Of a stretch of DNA of 64,000 nt, positions 9,165 through 18,691 are shown one piece after another. The position numbers and the translations under genes are program-made. This DNA comes from Mycolicibacterium sp. GF69 (GTDB lineage: Bacteria; Actinomycetota; Actinomycetes; Mycobacteriales; Mycobacteriaceae): positions 124,001 through 188,000 of the forward strand of contig NZ_QMEW01000003.1 in assembly GCF_003284965.1 (NCBI RefSeq), in the 5' to 3' direction. Within the stretch, counting starts at the first letter, position 1; each line of letters begins with the position of its first letter. The notes under the pieces were generated by a model, which saw only the letters and a program-made list of their open reading frames with translations, searched no databases and was not told where the DNA came from.

Positions 9165-10931
9165 CTAGACGACCTTGCCGCGTGCGGTGCTACGCATCAC
9201 CTGCGGGAGTAGGTGCGCGACGCCGTAGACGATGTGGGCCTCCGGGGCCACCGGGCGGATTGGCTTGTTCTTCTTGACCGCCGAGACAATCGCCTTGGCG
9301 ACCTTGTCCGGACCGTACCGGCGCCTGGCGAATACCTGCTCGAGTTGTGCGCGGCGGACATCGACCTTGTCCTGTTTACCTGCGGGCGCATCGAATCTGG
9401 TGGTGTGAACGATGTTCGTGTCGATCACGCCGGGACAGACCGTGGTGAGCCCGACGCCGGCTTGATCCAACTCGGCGCGCAGGCAGTCGCCGAACATGAA
9501 CACCGCCGCCTTGCTGGTGGCGTAGGCGTTCATCGACTGCTGCGGTGAGTAGGCCGCCATCGATGAGATGTTGACGACGTGGCCACCCAACCCGCGGTCG
9601 ACCAACCGACGGCCGAAAGACCTGCAGCAGTTGATGACTCCGCCGAGGTTGATCGCCAGCACACGGTCGTACTCCGCAGGCGGCGTGTCCAGGAACATGC
9701 CTGCGTGCCCGACGCCCGCATTGTTCACGACAATGTCGGGCACGCCGTGTTCGGTGCACACCCGGTCAGCGAACCGCTCGACGGCGTCGGCGTCGGATAC
9801 GTCGACGGTGTAGGCGTGCGCGACACCTCCGCGCGCGACGATCTGGGCCGCGGTCTCCTTCGCGGTGCCCTCGTCGACGTCGCTGACGACGATCGCGGCG
9901 CCCTCACGCGCGAACGCGAGCGCCGTCTCGCGTCCGATTCCACTACCCGCACCGGTCACCGAAACCAGTGTGTCGCTGAAGTATTCGCGCGGCCGGCCGA
10001 CCTGTGCACGCAGCAGTTCGCGCGCCGGCGGCTTGCCCTCGAGGAAGTCGACGAGTTGTTCGACCGACGTCGCGATGGCCTGGGGATGCGACATCGGTGA
10101 CCAGTGCCCGGCGCGAATGTCGCGGCGCCACAACCGCGCCACCCAGCGCTCGGTGTCGTCGTACACATACGGCCGCACGAACGGATCCCTGGTGTTGACG
10201 ATGAGCTGTACCGGCACGTCTACGTAGTGATCGGCGCGTCCGGGCTTCATCGACCGCAGGTAGTTGGCGCGGTAGACCTTGATGCTCTTGGCGGCGTCGT
10301 TCTTGTACGTCGCGGAGTGGTGCAGTTGTTCACGGGGGATGCCGTCGCGCAGCAGCAGGATCTGGCGCAGCACATCCGCGACGACGGCGCGTACGGCCAA
10401 CGGCGCGACGCCCGGAATCGAGAAAAATCCCATGTAGCCAAAGGAGAAGAACTGGCTCAGCGCGCGGACGAAGCGACGCGGCCGCCAGGGGCGAACGAGT
10501 GCGCCGGTGATGAAGCGGTTGAGGTGGTCGATGCTGGGACCGGAAATCGAGGTGAACGACGCGACACGGTCGCCGGCGCCCGGCCGGGCCAGGTACTCCC
10601 ACATGGCCGCCGAGCCCCAGTCGTGGGCCAGCACGTGCACCGGCCCGCCGAGGCCGACCGCACCGACGACCGCCTCGAAGTCATCGGCGTAGCTGGACAT
10701 GCGGTACGCCGAAACATGTTTGGGCACAGTGGAATTACCGACACCACGGTTGTCGTAGCGCACGATGCGGAAGCGGTCGGCCAGCAGCGGCACGATGCCG
10801 TCCCACAGCACGTGCGAGTCAGGCCATCCGTGCACGAGTATCAGGGTGGGACGGTCGGGGCCGCCTTCCTCGTAGATCGCGATCCGCACGTCATCGGTGC
10901 TGTCGACGAACCGCTGCGCGCTCTCCCCCAT
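9165..10931 (-). CDS. ephD: EphD-like fusion: alpha/beta hydrolase (epoxide hydrolase type) plus short-chain dehydrogenase
   Basis: 588 residues in two domains. Residues 1 to about 310 are an alpha/beta hydrolase with HGWPDSH (oxyanion) and the nucleophile elbow HDWGSA carrying the Asp. The rest is an SDR with VTGAGSGIG for the dinucleotide, NNAGVGH, and the catalytic YATSK. In mycobacteria EphD has been tied to processing of epoxy-mycolates, where the SDR half could oxidise the product of the hydrolase half; that role is knowledge of the family, not visible here. The ATG at 10931 has GGAGG 4 nt upstream. A small conserved gene precedes it by 38 bp on the same strand. Confidence 0.92.
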   Translation of the reverse strand: MGESAQRFVDSTDDVRIAIYEEGGPDRPTLILVHGWPDSHVLWDGIVPLLADRFRIVRYDNRGVGNSTVPKHVSAYRMSSYADDFEAVVGAVGLGGPVHVLAHDWGSAAMWEYLARPGAGDRVASFTSISGPSIDHLNRFITGALVRPWRPRRFVRALSQFFSFGYMGFFSIPGVAPLAVRAVVADVLRQILLLRDGIPREQLHHSATYKNDAAKSIKVYRANYLRSMKPGRADHYVDVPVQLIVNTRDPFVRPYVYDDTERWVARLWRRDIRAGHWSPMSHPQAIATSVEQLVDFLEGKPPARELLRAQVGRPREYFSDTLVSVTGAGSGIGRETALAFAREGAAIVVSDVDEGTAKETAAQIVARGGVAHAYTVDVSDADAVERFADRVCTEHGVPDIVVNNAGVGHAGMFLDTPPAEYDRVLAINLGGVINCCRSFGRRLVDRGLGGHVVNISSMAAYSPQQSMNAYATSKAAVFMFGDCLRAELDQAGVGLTTVCPGVIDTNIVHTTRFDAPAGKQDKVDVRRAQLEQVFARRRYGPDKVAKAIVSAVKKNKPIRPVAPEAHIVYGVAHLLPQVMRSTARGKVV

Positions 10932-10969
10932 CACACCTCCCGTGAATTGGTGGAACCGCCGGTACCGTA

Positions 10970-11320
10970 TCAGTCGAGTTCGCGGCGCGCGGCCCGCCGG
11001 CGTTCGATGCGACGTCGCTCGTCGAAGTCGCGCATCCGCTGCGGATAGCCCACTTTCTGCACGTCGTACACGGGGATCTTCAGCCGTTCGGACAGCCGCC
11101 GCGCACCGGCATCTCCCCCGGCCCGCCGCCGGGTCCACTCGCCGTCGGCGGCGACCAACACCACGGTGACGTCGGTGACCGTGGTCTTGGGCTCGACGAA
11201 GGCCTCCACTCCGGTATGTCCGGCGACCCACTGGCGGAGGTAGTTCAGATCCGCGGCAGGGTCGTTATCGGAACCCCTGCCTTTACGCTTCTTGCGCCGA
11301 AATCTGTCGAGGACGCCCAC
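10970..11320 (-). CDS. Small basic conserved hypothetical protein upstream of ephD
   Basis: 116 residues. The N-terminus is very basic (FRRKKRKG), the middle holds TDVTVVLVAADGEW, and the C-terminal third (YPQRMRDFDERRRIERRR) is an Arg/Glu-rich helix. The middle reads like an alpha/beta fold strand-turn; I do not recognise a family motif. The GTG at 11320 was chosen because GGGAG lies about 10 nt before it; a longer frame to 11428 has no such signal and lies in the dlaT promoter gap. It is in line with ephD and probably co-transcribed. It could be read as a small nucleic-acid-binding protein, but nothing proves that. Confidence 0.7.
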   Translation of the reverse strand: MGVLDRFRRKKRKGRGSDNDPAADLNYLRQWVAGHTGVEAFVEPKTTVTDVTVVLVAADGEWTRRRAGGDAGARRLSERLKIPVYDVQKVGYPQRMRDFDERRRIERRRAARRELD

Positions 11321-11477
11321 TCGCGCTCGTGCTCCCTTCCGCCGTCCTTCTCGATAGTGCCAGAGCGACGGGTCAGACGGTCCGCGCGAACTGCGCGTCC
11401 GGACGTGACAGGATGGGTATGAAGACAATCACCCAGCACGACTGACGACCGTTCAAGGGAGCGAGGGAGTCAATCAC

Positions 11478-13316
11478 ATGGCCATCTCTGTTCAGATGCC
11501 TGCACTCGGTGAGAGCGTCACCGAGGGGACTGTCACCCGATGGCTCAAGCAAGAGGGTGACACGGTCGAACAAGATGAGCCGCTGCTCGAAGTCTCCACC
11601 GACAAGGTCGACACCGAGATTCCGGCGCCCGCTTCCGGTGTGCTGAAGAAGATCATCGCGCAGGAGGACGACACCGTCGAGGTGGGCGGTGAGTTGGCGG
11701 TCATCGGCGACGCCGATGAGGAGGGTGACTCCGGCGGCGACTCCGATGATTCGGCCGACGAGGAAGAGTCGGAGGCCGACGAGAAGCCGGCCGAGGAGGA
11801 GAAGCCCGCGGAGCAGCCTGCCGCCCAGTCCGAAACCGCGGCCGAGGAGACCGAATCAGAGCCCGAGCCGAAGGCCAAGCCGGCGGCGAAATCGTCGGGC
11901 AAGACGACACCGGTGCTGATGCCCGAACTCGGCGAGTCGGTGACCGAAGGCACCGTGACCCGCTGGCTGAAGAAGGTCGGCGACAGCGTGGAAGTCGATG
12001 AACCGCTGCTCGAGGTGTCGACCGACAAGGTCGACACCGAGATTCCCTCGCCGGTGGCGGGCACGTTGGTGTCGATCACCGCCGAAGAGGACGACACGGT
12101 AGAGGTCGGCGGCGAGCTGGCTAAGATCGGCGACGCCGACGCTGCGGCCGATGAAGAACCCGAACCCGAGCCCGAGCCCGAAGCGGAACCCGAGGAAGAG
12201 CAAGAGGAAAAGCCCGAGCCGAAACCGGAACCCAAGCCGGAGGCCGAGTCCGAGCCCAAGTCCGAGTCCGAGCCCAAGTCTGAGTCCGAGCCCAAGTCTG
12301 AGCCCAAGCCGGAGCCGAAGTCCGAAAAGGCTGAACCTAAGCGTGATTCACAGCCGGCGAGCGAGTCCGGCCCGTACGTAACGCCGCTGGTGCGAAAGCT
12401 CGCCGCGGAGAACAACGTTGACCTCGCCGCCGTGAAGGGCACCGGCGTCGGCGGGCGGATTCGCAAGCAGGACGTCCTCGCGGCGGCCGAATCCGACAAG
12501 GAACCTGCCGCGTCGACCGACCAGGCGGCCGGAGCGCCGGGCAAGTCGGCAGCGCCGGCACCGGACGCCGCGGCCTCCCCCGCCCTCACCCATCTGCGCG
12601 GCACCACGCAGAAGGCGAACCGGATCCGCCAGCTGACGGCGAAGAAGACACGCGAATCCCTGCAGGCGACAGCGCAATTGACACAGACCCACGAGGTCGA
12701 CATGACCAGGATCGTGTCGCTGCGCGCACGCGCGAAGGCCAGCTTCGCCGAACGCGAGGGCGTGAACCTCACGTACCTGCCGTTTATCGCGGTCGCGGTG
12801 GTCGACGCGCTGAAGGCGCATCCGAACGTCAATGCCAGCTACAACGAGGACAGCAAGGAGATCACGTACTACGACGCCGAACATCTCGGCTTCGCGGTCG
12901 ACACGGAGCAGGGTCTGCTCTCGCCGGTGATCAAGAACGCCGGTGACCTCTCGCTGGCCGGGCTGGCCCGCTCGATCGCCGACATCGCGGCGCGCGCCAG
13001 GTCGGCCGACCTCAAACCCGACGAGCTGTCCGGTGGGACATTCACGATCACCAACATCGGCAGCCAGGGCGCGCTGTTCGACACGCCGATCCTGGTACCG
13101 CCGCAAGCAGCGATGCTGGGCACCGGCGCGATCGTCAAACGGCCCCGGGTGATCGCCGACGAGTTCGGCAACGAGTCGATCGGCGTGCGCTCGGTGTGCT
13201 ACCTGCCGCTGACCTATGACCACCGGTTGATCGACGGTGCGGACGCCGGCCGCTTCCTGACCACCATCAAGCGCCGGCTCGAAGAAGGCGCATTCGAGGC
13301 CGACTTGGGCCTGTAA
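11478..13316 (+). CDS. dlaT: DlaT, dihydrolipoamide acyltransferase (E2 of pyruvate dehydrogenase)
   Basis: 612 residues, longer than the M. tuberculosis protein (about 553). Two lipoyl domains carry the swinging-arm lysines Lys43 and Lys184, each in [11 protein letters not shown]. They are followed by an unusually long Glu/Pro/Lys/Ser linker (about residues 224-286), an E3-binding domain (about 299-337, [10 protein letters not shown] to [10 protein letters not shown]) and the catalytic acetyltransferase domain ending in [15 protein letters not shown], with the active His near residue 581. It accepts acetyl from AceE and needs lipoate from lipB-lipA just downstream. The ATG has a purine-rich GGGAGCGAGGGAG site. 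The acidic linker accounts for the extra length. Confidence 0.96.
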   Translation: MAISVQMPALGESVTEGTVTRWLKQEGDTVEQDEPLLEVSTDKVDTEIPAPASGVLKKIIAQEDDTVEVGGELAVIGDADEEGDSGGDSDDSADEEESEADEKPAEEEKPAEQPAAQSETAAEETESEPEPKAKPAAKSSGKTTPVLMPELGESVTEGTVTRWLKKVGDSVEVDEPLLEVSTDKVDTEIPSPVAGTLVSITAEEDDTVEVGGELAKIGDADAAADEEPEPEPEPEAEPEEEQEEKPEPKPEPKPEAESEPKSESEPKSESEPKSEPKPEPKSEKAEPKRDSQPASESGPYVTPLVRKLAAENNVDLAAVKGTGVGGRIRKQDVLAAAESDKEPAASTDQAAGAPGKSAAPAPDAAASPALTHLRGTTQKANRIRQLTAKKTRESLQATAQLTQTHEVDMTRIVSLRARAKASFAEREGVNLTYLPFIAVAVVDALKAHPNVNASYNEDSKEITYYDAEHLGFAVDTEQGLLSPVIKNAGDLSLAGLARSIADIAARARSADLKPDELSGGTFTITNIGSQGALFDTPILVPPQAAMLGTGAIVKRPRVIADEFGNESIGVRSVCYLPLTYDHRLIDGADAGRFLTTIKRRLEEGAFEADLGL

Positions 13317-13345
13317 AGGCTCGCGGGGAAGGGCTTGCGCCTGTC

Positions 13346-14251
13346 GTGTCCGAAGCCGTAATCGCGATCGCGGGATCCTCCGGTCTGATCGGCACGGCGC
13401 TGGTGTACGCGCTGCGTGCGACCGACCGCCGTGTCGTGCGCATCGTCCGGCGCGCGCCGTCGAACGCCGACGAGGTGTTCTGGAACCCCGACACCGGCGA
13501 GTTCGACTCCGCGGCGTTGGCCGGGGTGGACGCGGTGGTCAACCTGTGCGGTGTCAACGTCGGCGAAAAGCGGTGGTCGGGTGCGTTCAAGCAGAGCCTG
13601 CGCGACAGTCGCATCGGCCCGACCGAGGTGCTCGCCACCGCGGTGGCCGAGGCAGGGGTGCCCGTACTGGTCAACGCCAGCGCGGTCGGTTTCTACGGCG
13701 ACACCGGCCCGCAGATCACCGACGAGACCGCCCCGGCCGGCGACGGATTCCTCGCGACCCTGTGCGTGGACTGGGAGGCCGCCACCTGGGCGGCGCGCCA
13801 GGACGGCGCCCGGGTGGTGCTGGTGCGGTCGGGCCTGGTGCTGGCTGCGGCAGGCGGGGTGCTGGGCCGGCTCAAACCGCTGTTCTCGCTCGGGCTGGGC
13901 GCCCGGTTGGGCAACGGTCGCCAATACATGCCGTGGATCAGCCTGGAGGACGAGGTTCGCGCGCTGCTGTTCGCGATATCGCACGATGAGCTGTCCGGAC
14001 CGGTCAACCTCACCGGGCCCGCACCGGTCACCAACGCGGAGTTCACCACGGCGTTGGGCCGCGCGGTCAACCGCCCGACGCCGCTGATGGTGCCGGGCTT
14101 CGCGTTGCGCGCAGCGCTCGGCGAATTCGCCGACGAGGGCCTGCTCGGCGGCCAGCGCGTCATCCCCGCGGCACTCGAGCGTGCGGGATTCGTCTTCCAC
14201 CACAACACCATTGGCGAGGCGTTGGCGTTCGCGACGGCGCCGCCGGAGTAG
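13346..14251 (+). CDS. TIGR01777-family NAD(P)-binding epimerase-like protein (Rv2216-like)
   Basis: 301 residues, extended SDR fold. The dinucleotide motif [10 protein letters not shown] begins at about residue 8, with the family stretch [10 protein letters not shown] in the middle. Proteins of this family are widespread and generally annotated as cell-division inhibitor or sugar epimerase without firm evidence, so substrate is unknown. It lies between dlaT and lipB, a conserved mycobacterial order, with 29 bp after dlaT. The GTG start has GGGGAAGGG about 15 nt upstream. Confidence 0.88.
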   Translation: MSEAVIAIAGSSGLIGTALVYALRATDRRVVRIVRRAPSNADEVFWNPDTGEFDSAALAGVDAVVNLCGVNVGEKRWSGAFKQSLRDSRIGPTEVLATAVAEAGVPVLVNASAVGFYGDTGPQITDETAPAGDGFLATLCVDWEAATWAARQDGARVVLVRSGLVLAAAGGVLGRLKPLFSLGLGARLGNGRQYMPWISLEDEVRALLFAISHDELSGPVNLTGPAPVTNAEFTTALGRAVNRPTPLMVPGFALRAALGEFADEGLLGGQRVIPAALERAGFVFHHNTIGEALAFATAPPE

Positions 14252-14254
14252 CGT
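14249..14254 (+). promoter_or_regulatory. Candidate -10 box TAGCGT for lipB, formed from the upstream stop codon
   Basis: TAGCGT ends 6 nt before the lipB ATG. Its first three bases are the TAG stop of the preceding gene, so the promoter is built into the gene junction. Confidence 0.45.
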
Positions 14255-14260
14255 CGTGGC

Positions 14261-14932
14261 ATGGCGGTTTCGATTCGCTCGACGACAGCGCCGATCGACG
14301 TGCGCCGACTGGGCTCGGTCGACTACCGCGACGCCTGGCGACTGCAGCGTGAGATCGCCGATCAGCGGGTGGCAGGCGGCCCCGACACCCTGCTGCTGCT
14401 CGAGCATCCCCCGGTGTACACGGCGGGGCGGCGCACACTTCCCGAGGAACGGCCGCAAGACGCCACCCCCGTCGTCGACACCGACCGCGGCGGCAAGATC
14501 ACCTGGCACGGACCCGGTCAGTTGGTCGGCTATCCGATCGTCGGCCTCGCCGAACCGATCGACGTCGTGCACTTCGTTCGGCGTCTGGAGGAGGCGTTGA
14601 TCAAGGTGTGCGCCGACTTCGGCGTGCCGACCGGCCGCGTCGAGGGCCGGTCCGGAGTGTGGTGCAAAGCCGATGCCCGCCGCCCGGCCCGCAAAGTCGC
14701 CGCGATCGGCATCCGGGTGTCACGCGCGACGACCCTGCACGGGTTCGCGCTGAACTGCGACTGCGATTTGGCCGCGTTCTCCGCGATCGTGCCGTGCGGC
14801 ATCGCCGACGCCGGGGTCACTTCGTTGACGGCTGAACTGGGACGTCGGGTCGGCGTCGAGGAGGTCACCACCCAGGTTGCCGACGCCGTGTGCGATGCGC
14901 TGGACGGTCGGCTGGTAGTAGCGTTGACGTAG
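14261..14932 (+). CDS. lipB: LipB, octanoyl-ACP:protein N-octanoyltransferase
   Basis: 223 residues. It moves octanoate from acyl carrier protein to lipoyl-domain lysines, the first step of lipoate assembly. The catalytic dyad is present: Lys145 in ARKVAAIGI and Cys179 in [11 protein letters not shown], three positions beyond Lys142/Cys176 of the M. tuberculosis enzyme. [13 protein letters not shown], the acyl-pocket stretch, is also clear. The stop overlaps the lipA start by one base, so the two are coupled. Its targets DlaT and GcvH-type proteins belong to the same metabolic group as several neighbours. Confidence 0.95.
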   Translation: MAVSIRSTTAPIDVRRLGSVDYRDAWRLQREIADQRVAGGPDTLLLLEHPPVYTAGRRTLPEERPQDATPVVDTDRGGKITWHGPGQLVGYPIVGLAEPIDVVHFVRRLEEALIKVCADFGVPTGRVEGRSGVWCKADARRPARKVAAIGIRVSRATTLHGFALNCDCDLAAFSAIVPCGIADAGVTSLTAELGRRVGVEEVTTQVADAVCDALDGRLVVALT

Positions 14933-15888
14933 TGACTGTCGCTCCTTCCTCCAATGTCGCCGGCCATGCGGCTCCCGAAGGTCGGAAACTGCTGCGTCTC
15001 GAGGTCCGCAACGCCGAGACGCCCATCGAGCGTAAGCCGCCGTGGATCAAGACCCGCGCGAAGATGGGACCCGAGTACCAGGAACTCAAGGCGCTGGTCA
15101 AGCGCGAGGGTCTGCACACGGTCTGCGAGGAGGCCGGCTGCCCCAACATCTTCGAGTGCTGGGAAGACCGCGAGGCGACCTTCCTGATCGGCGGTGAGCA
15201 GTGCACGCGGCGTTGCGATTTCTGCCAGATCGACACCGGCAAGCCCGCCGATCTGGACCGCGACGAGCCGCGGCGGGTGGCCGAGAGCGTGCAGGCGATG
15301 GGGTTGCGCTACTCGACGGTGACCGGCGTGGCGCGCGACGATCTGCCCGACGGCGGCGCCTGGCTCTACGCCGAGACGGTGCGCGCGATCAAGCAGCTCA
15401 ACCCGGAGACCGGAGTCGAACTACTGATCCCCGACTTCAACGGCGACCCGGCCCTGCTGCGCGAAGTGTTCGATGCCCGCCCAGAAGTGTTGGCGCACAA
15501 CGTCGAAACCGTCCCGCGGATCTTCAAGCGGATTCGGCCCGCCTTCCGCTACGAGCGCAGCCTGAACGTGCTGACCGCGGCCCGCGACGACGGTCTGGTC
15601 ACCAAGTCGAACCTGATCCTCGGCATGGGCGAGACGCCCGACGAGGTGCGCTCCGCGCTGACCGATCTGCACAGCGCCGGCTGCCACATCGTCACGATCA
15701 CCCAGTACCTGCGGCCGTCGGTCCGGCACCACCCGGTCGAACGCTGGGTGCACCCTGAGGAGTTCGCCGAGCACGAGCAGTTCGCGCAGCGACTCGGGTT
15801 CGCCGGCGTGCTGGCCGGCCCGCTGGTGCGCTCGTCGTACCGCGCTGGGCGGCTGTACGCCCAGGCCAAATCCGCGTCCGTATCCTGA
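14932..15888 (+). CDS. lipA: LipA, lipoyl synthase (radical SAM)
   Basis: 318 residues. It inserts two sulfurs into protein-bound octanoate. Both cluster motifs are intact: the auxiliary cluster cysteines Cys65, Cys70 and Cys76 ([12 protein letters not shown]), and the radical-SAM CX3CX2C Cys91, Cys95 and Cys98 (CTRRCDFC). The C-terminal RSSYRAG contains the serine expected to ligate the auxiliary cluster. The GTG at 14932 overlaps the last base of the lipB stop. Confidence 0.96.
   Translation: MTVAPSSNVAGHAAPEGRKLLRLEVRNAETPIERKPPWIKTRAKMGPEYQELKALVKREGLHTVCEEAGCPNIFECWEDREATFLIGGEQCTRRCDFCQIDTGKPADLDRDEPRRVAESVQAMGLRYSTVTGVARDDLPDGGAWLYAETVRAIKQLNPETGVELLIPDFNGDPALLREVFDARPEVLAHNVETVPRIFKRIRPAFRYERSLNVLTAARDDGLVTKSNLILGMGETPDEVRSALTDLHSAGCHIVTITQYLRPSVRHHPVERWVHPEEFAEHEQFAQRLGFAGVLAGPLVRSSYRAGRLYAQAKSASVS
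15881..15886 (+). promoter_or_regulatory. Candidate -10 box TATCCT for the DUF4191 gene
   Basis: TATCCT lies at the end of lipA and ends 6 nt before the next ATG. The last T is also the first base of the lipA TGA. Confidence 0.4.
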
Positions 15889-15892
15889 ACCA

Positions 15893-16645
15893 ATGGCGAA
15901 GAAGCGCAATCCAGCTGAGCTCAAGGCCGCGAAGGCCGAGGCCAAGGCGGCCCGTAAAGCGGCGTCCAAACAGCGTCGCAGCCAGCTGTGGCAGGCGTTC
16001 CAGATGCAACGCAAAGAGGACAAGCGGCTACTGCCGTACATGATCGGTGCGTTCGTGCTGATCGTCGCCGGCTCCGTGGCGCTCGGGACCGTCGCCGGCG
16101 GCTTCACCACCTACATGATGATTCCGCTGGGTATCGTGCTCGGTGCGCTGGTGGCGTTCATCATCTTCGGCAGGCGCGCGCAGAAGTCGGTGTATCGCAA
16201 GGCGGAGGGCCAGACCGGCGCGGCGGCTTGGGCGCTGGACAATCTGCGGGGCAAGTGGCGGTTGACGCCCGGTGTCGCGGCCACCGGCCACTTCGACGCC
16301 GTGCATCGGGTGATCGGCAGGCCCGGCGTCATCTTCGTCGGTGAGGGTTCGCCGTCACGGGTTCGACCGCTGCTCGCCCAGGAGAAGAAGCGCACCGCCC
16401 GACTGGTCGGCGACACCCCGATCTACGACGTCATTATCGGTAACGGCGAGGGTGAGGTGCCGCTGGCCAAGCTGGAACGCCACCTCAACAGGCTGCCCGC
16501 CAACATCACCGTCAAGCAGATGGACGCGCTGGAGTCCCGCCTTGCGGCGCTGGGCACCAAGGTCGGACCCGCCGCGATGCCGAAGGGACCGCTGCCCACA
16601 CAGGCCAAGATGCGCGGCGTGCAGCGCACCGTGCGCCGCCGATGA
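15893..16645 (+). CDS. DUF4191 membrane protein (Rv2219-like)
   Basis: 250 residues. A Lys/Ala-rich N-terminal helix (KAAKAEAKAARKAASK) is followed by two hydrophobic segments around residues 45-90 and a cytoplasmic C-terminal domain of about 150 residues ending in a basic tail. No catalytic motif is visible and the function is unknown; it follows lipA in mycobacteria. It starts 4 bp after the lipA stop. Its final codons and TGA lie in the first copy of a repeat that continues downstream. Confidence 0.85.
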   Translation: MAKKRNPAELKAAKAEAKAARKAASKQRRSQLWQAFQMQRKEDKRLLPYMIGAFVLIVAGSVALGTVAGGFTTYMMIPLGIVLGALVAFIIFGRRAQKSVYRKAEGQTGAAAWALDNLRGKWRLTPGVAATGHFDAVHRVIGRPGVIFVGEGSPSRVRPLLAQEKKRTARLVGDTPIYDVIIGNGEGEVPLAKLERHLNRLPANITVKQMDALESRLAALGTKVGPAAMPKGPLPTQAKMRGVQRTVRRR

Positions 16646-16720
16646 GCGCTCGCGCCAAGAAGCAGACGGCACCGATGAGCGCTCGCGCGAAGACCACAAC
16701 CCACCGATGAGCGCTCGCGC
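16639..16720. repeat. Three copies of a 17-bp motif spanning the DUF4191 stop codon
   Basis: CCGATGAGCGCTCGCGC occurs at 16639-16655, 16672-16688 and 16704-16720, 33 and 32 bp apart. The core GAGCGCTC is an 8-bp palindrome and the TGA of the upstream gene is inside copy 1. Copies 1 and 3 also share a similar AGCAG-CGGCAC tail. The sequence differs from the pepB array but has the same arrangement. Confidence 0.88.
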
Positions 16721-16756
16721 GACGAGCAGTCGGCACTGCTGACTGTCACCCCGCAA

Positions 16757-18586
16757 ATGTGTACCGCGTGCCGATGGGCGCCCCACTTCGCGTCATTCGG
16801 GCGACGCTCGGGCGGCGAAGGGCCGAGCCGCCGCACAGCGTTGCGAGCCGCCGCGGTGGCGCTCACCGCGACGGCGGCCAGTGCGTGCACGTTGAACCCG
16901 CGGCCCGCCGAGACGGGCACCGACCAGCGGGCATCGGAGGGGCACGCCGACTATGTTTTCCGCAACGGTCCGATCTGGACCGTCGCCGGGCCGGCACCGT
17001 GGGTGCAGGCCGTCGCCGTCACGGGCAACACCATCTCCCACGTCGGCGCCGAGGCAGGCGCGATGGCGCTGGCGGGTCCCAGTACCCGGGTGATCGACCT
17101 GGGCGGTCGCCTGCTGTTGCCGGGTTTCGTCGAGGGGCACACCCATCCGTTCCTCGGCGCCTTCCTCACGTCCGGTGTCGACCTCCAGGTGCCGACCGGC
17201 GCCGACGCCCTGGCCGCCGTCGAGCGCTATGCGAAGGAGAACCCGACCGGGCCCGTGCGTGGATTCGGTTGGCGCGTGGACATGTTCGGACCCGACGGGC
17301 CGCACCGTGCCGAGCTCGATCGGATTCTGCCCGACCGGCCGGGCTTCTTCTTCGCCATCGACGGGCACAGCCTGTGGGCCAACAGCAAGGCACTCGAGAT
17401 GGCCGGCGTCACCCGCGACACCGAGGACCCGATTCCGGGTTTCAGCTATTACGTCCGTGACCGCAACGGCGAACCGACCGGATACGTGCTCGAGATCAAC
17501 GCGGTGCTTGGCCTCGTCGACGCCATCGAGCCGATCTCTCCCGAGACCATGGGGCGGCTACTCGAGACCTGGCTGCCCAAGGCGTCCGCGGCGGGCATCA
17601 CCTCGGTGTTCGACGCCGGAGTGCCGCCGATCGGCGCGGACCAGGGCGCGTTGATCGGCATGTACACCGACGTCGAAGCGCGCGGACAGCTGCCGTTCCG
17701 CGTCGTCGCGTCCTACAGCGTGCGCTCGGCCCCGGCGGACGACGTCGCCCAGCAGCTGAGCGGCATCCGTGACCAGTTCACGACCGAGTTGGTGCGGCCC
17801 GACGTGGTCAAGATAGTCGGCGACGGAACCCAGGGCGGTTACACCGCGTGGCTGATCGAGCCGTATGCCGACAAACCGGACTCCACCGGTGGTTCGCCGT
17901 TCACCGAGGAGCAATGGCACCGACTCGTCGGCGAGGTCGACGCCGCGGGTTTCGACGTGCACGTGCACGCGTGCGGGGAACGGACCGCACGCGTCGCGCT
18001 CGACGCGATCGAGCGGGCGATCGCGACCAATCCCCCGCGCGACCGCAGGCACGCCGTCGCACATCTGGTCTACGTCGAAGACCCGGACAGCCGGCGCTTC
18101 GGTGAGCTCGGCGTCATCGCCCAGTTCTCCGCGAACTGGATGTCCGCCGATCCCGACACCCTGCAGAACATGGCCGCACGCTACGGCCGGCCCCGCCAGG
18201 ATCTGATGTATCGGCCGCAGAAGGTGCTGAGGTCCGGCGGTCGTATCTCGCTGGGCACCGACTGGCCTGCGGCGGGCTACTTCTCGACCTACCAGCCGCT
18301 CGATGCGATCCAGATCGGGGTCACCCGTCAGCTGATCGGCCAGGCCGATGCGCCGGTGCTGGCCCCCGCGGACGAAGCCCTGTCGGTGGCCGAGGCCGTG
18401 CACGCCAACACGCTCGGCGCCGCCTACCAGATTCGGCTCGACGACAAGGTGGGCTCACTCGAAGTGGGCAAGCTCGCGGACCTGATCGTCCTCGACCAGA
18501 ACATCCTCGAGATCGACCCGCACGACATCCACCGCGCGAATGTCACGCTGACGATGATGAACGGCCAGATCCGCCACGAGGCGTGA
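16757..18586 (+). CDS. Amidohydrolase of the YtcJ type with a Tat-lipoprotein signal
   Basis: 609 residues. A twin-arginine stretch (SRRTALRAAAVALTATAASAC) holds Arg25-Arg26 and a lipobox cysteine Cys44, predicting Tat export and lipid anchoring. The mature part matches amidohydrolase family 3: metal motif EGHTHPF, later VHVHACGERT, AHLVYV and SLGTDWPAAG, and a C-terminal LEVGKLADLIVLD. Enzymes of this type hydrolyse amide or urea bonds; the substrate cannot be inferred. The ATG at 16757 is the only reasonable start. The H37Rv order has no such gene here in my recollection, so it belongs to an inserted segment that also carries the palindrome-bounded gene next to it. Confidence 0.82.
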   Translation: MCTACRWAPHFASFGRRSGGEGPSRRTALRAAAVALTATAASACTLNPRPAETGTDQRASEGHADYVFRNGPIWTVAGPAPWVQAVAVTGNTISHVGAEAGAMALAGPSTRVIDLGGRLLLPGFVEGHTHPFLGAFLTSGVDLQVPTGADALAAVERYAKENPTGPVRGFGWRVDMFGPDGPHRAELDRILPDRPGFFFAIDGHSLWANSKALEMAGVTRDTEDPIPGFSYYVRDRNGEPTGYVLEINAVLGLVDAIEPISPETMGRLLETWLPKASAAGITSVFDAGVPPIGADQGALIGMYTDVEARGQLPFRVVASYSVRSAPADDVAQQLSGIRDQFTTELVRPDVVKIVGDGTQGGYTAWLIEPYADKPDSTGGSPFTEEQWHRLVGEVDAAGFDVHVHACGERTARVALDAIERAIATNPPRDRRHAVAHLVYVEDPDSRRFGELGVIAQFSANWMSADPDTLQNMAARYGRPRQDLMYRPQKVLRSGGRISLGTDWPAAGYFSTYQPLDAIQIGVTRQLIGQADAPVLAPADEALSVAEAVHANTLGAAYQIRLDDKVGSLEVGKLADLIVLDQNILEIDPHDIHRANVTLTMMNGQIRHEA

Positions 18587-18599
18587 CTCCGAAGCGCCG

Positions 18600-18652
18600 A
18601 ACGTGAAGTTGTGCGCGAAGATTCGCCGAACTTTCGCACACAACTTCACGTT
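18600..18652. repeat. Left 53-bp palindrome
   Basis: The outer arms run AACGTGAAGTTGTG and CACAACTTCACGTT and pair perfectly; the whole unit pairs at all but two or three positions around the central C at 18626. It starts 13 bp after the amidohydrolase stop and ends 39 bp before the next ATG, so it can also act as a terminator hairpin. Confidence 0.9.
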
Positions 18653-18691
18653 GGACGGAACCAGCCGGGCCGGACGCCGCGTCGAAAGGGT

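Noticed and set aside
11492..12832. 446-codon open frame antisense to dlaT
   Set aside because: It mirrors the Glu/Pro/Ser repeat codons of dlaT, has no start signal, and its Ser/Gly-rich product has no family features; a GC-rich codon artefact.
9033..16720. CRISPR-like short repeats
   Set aside because: Repeats are too few and the spacers, only about 11 to 18 bp, are too short; they overlap stop codons and there are no cas genes.
18611..18691. GTG start at 18611 for the DUF559 gene
   Set aside because: It lies in the palindrome, adds residues encoded by the hairpin, and has no ribosome site; ATG 18692 has GAAAGGG before it.
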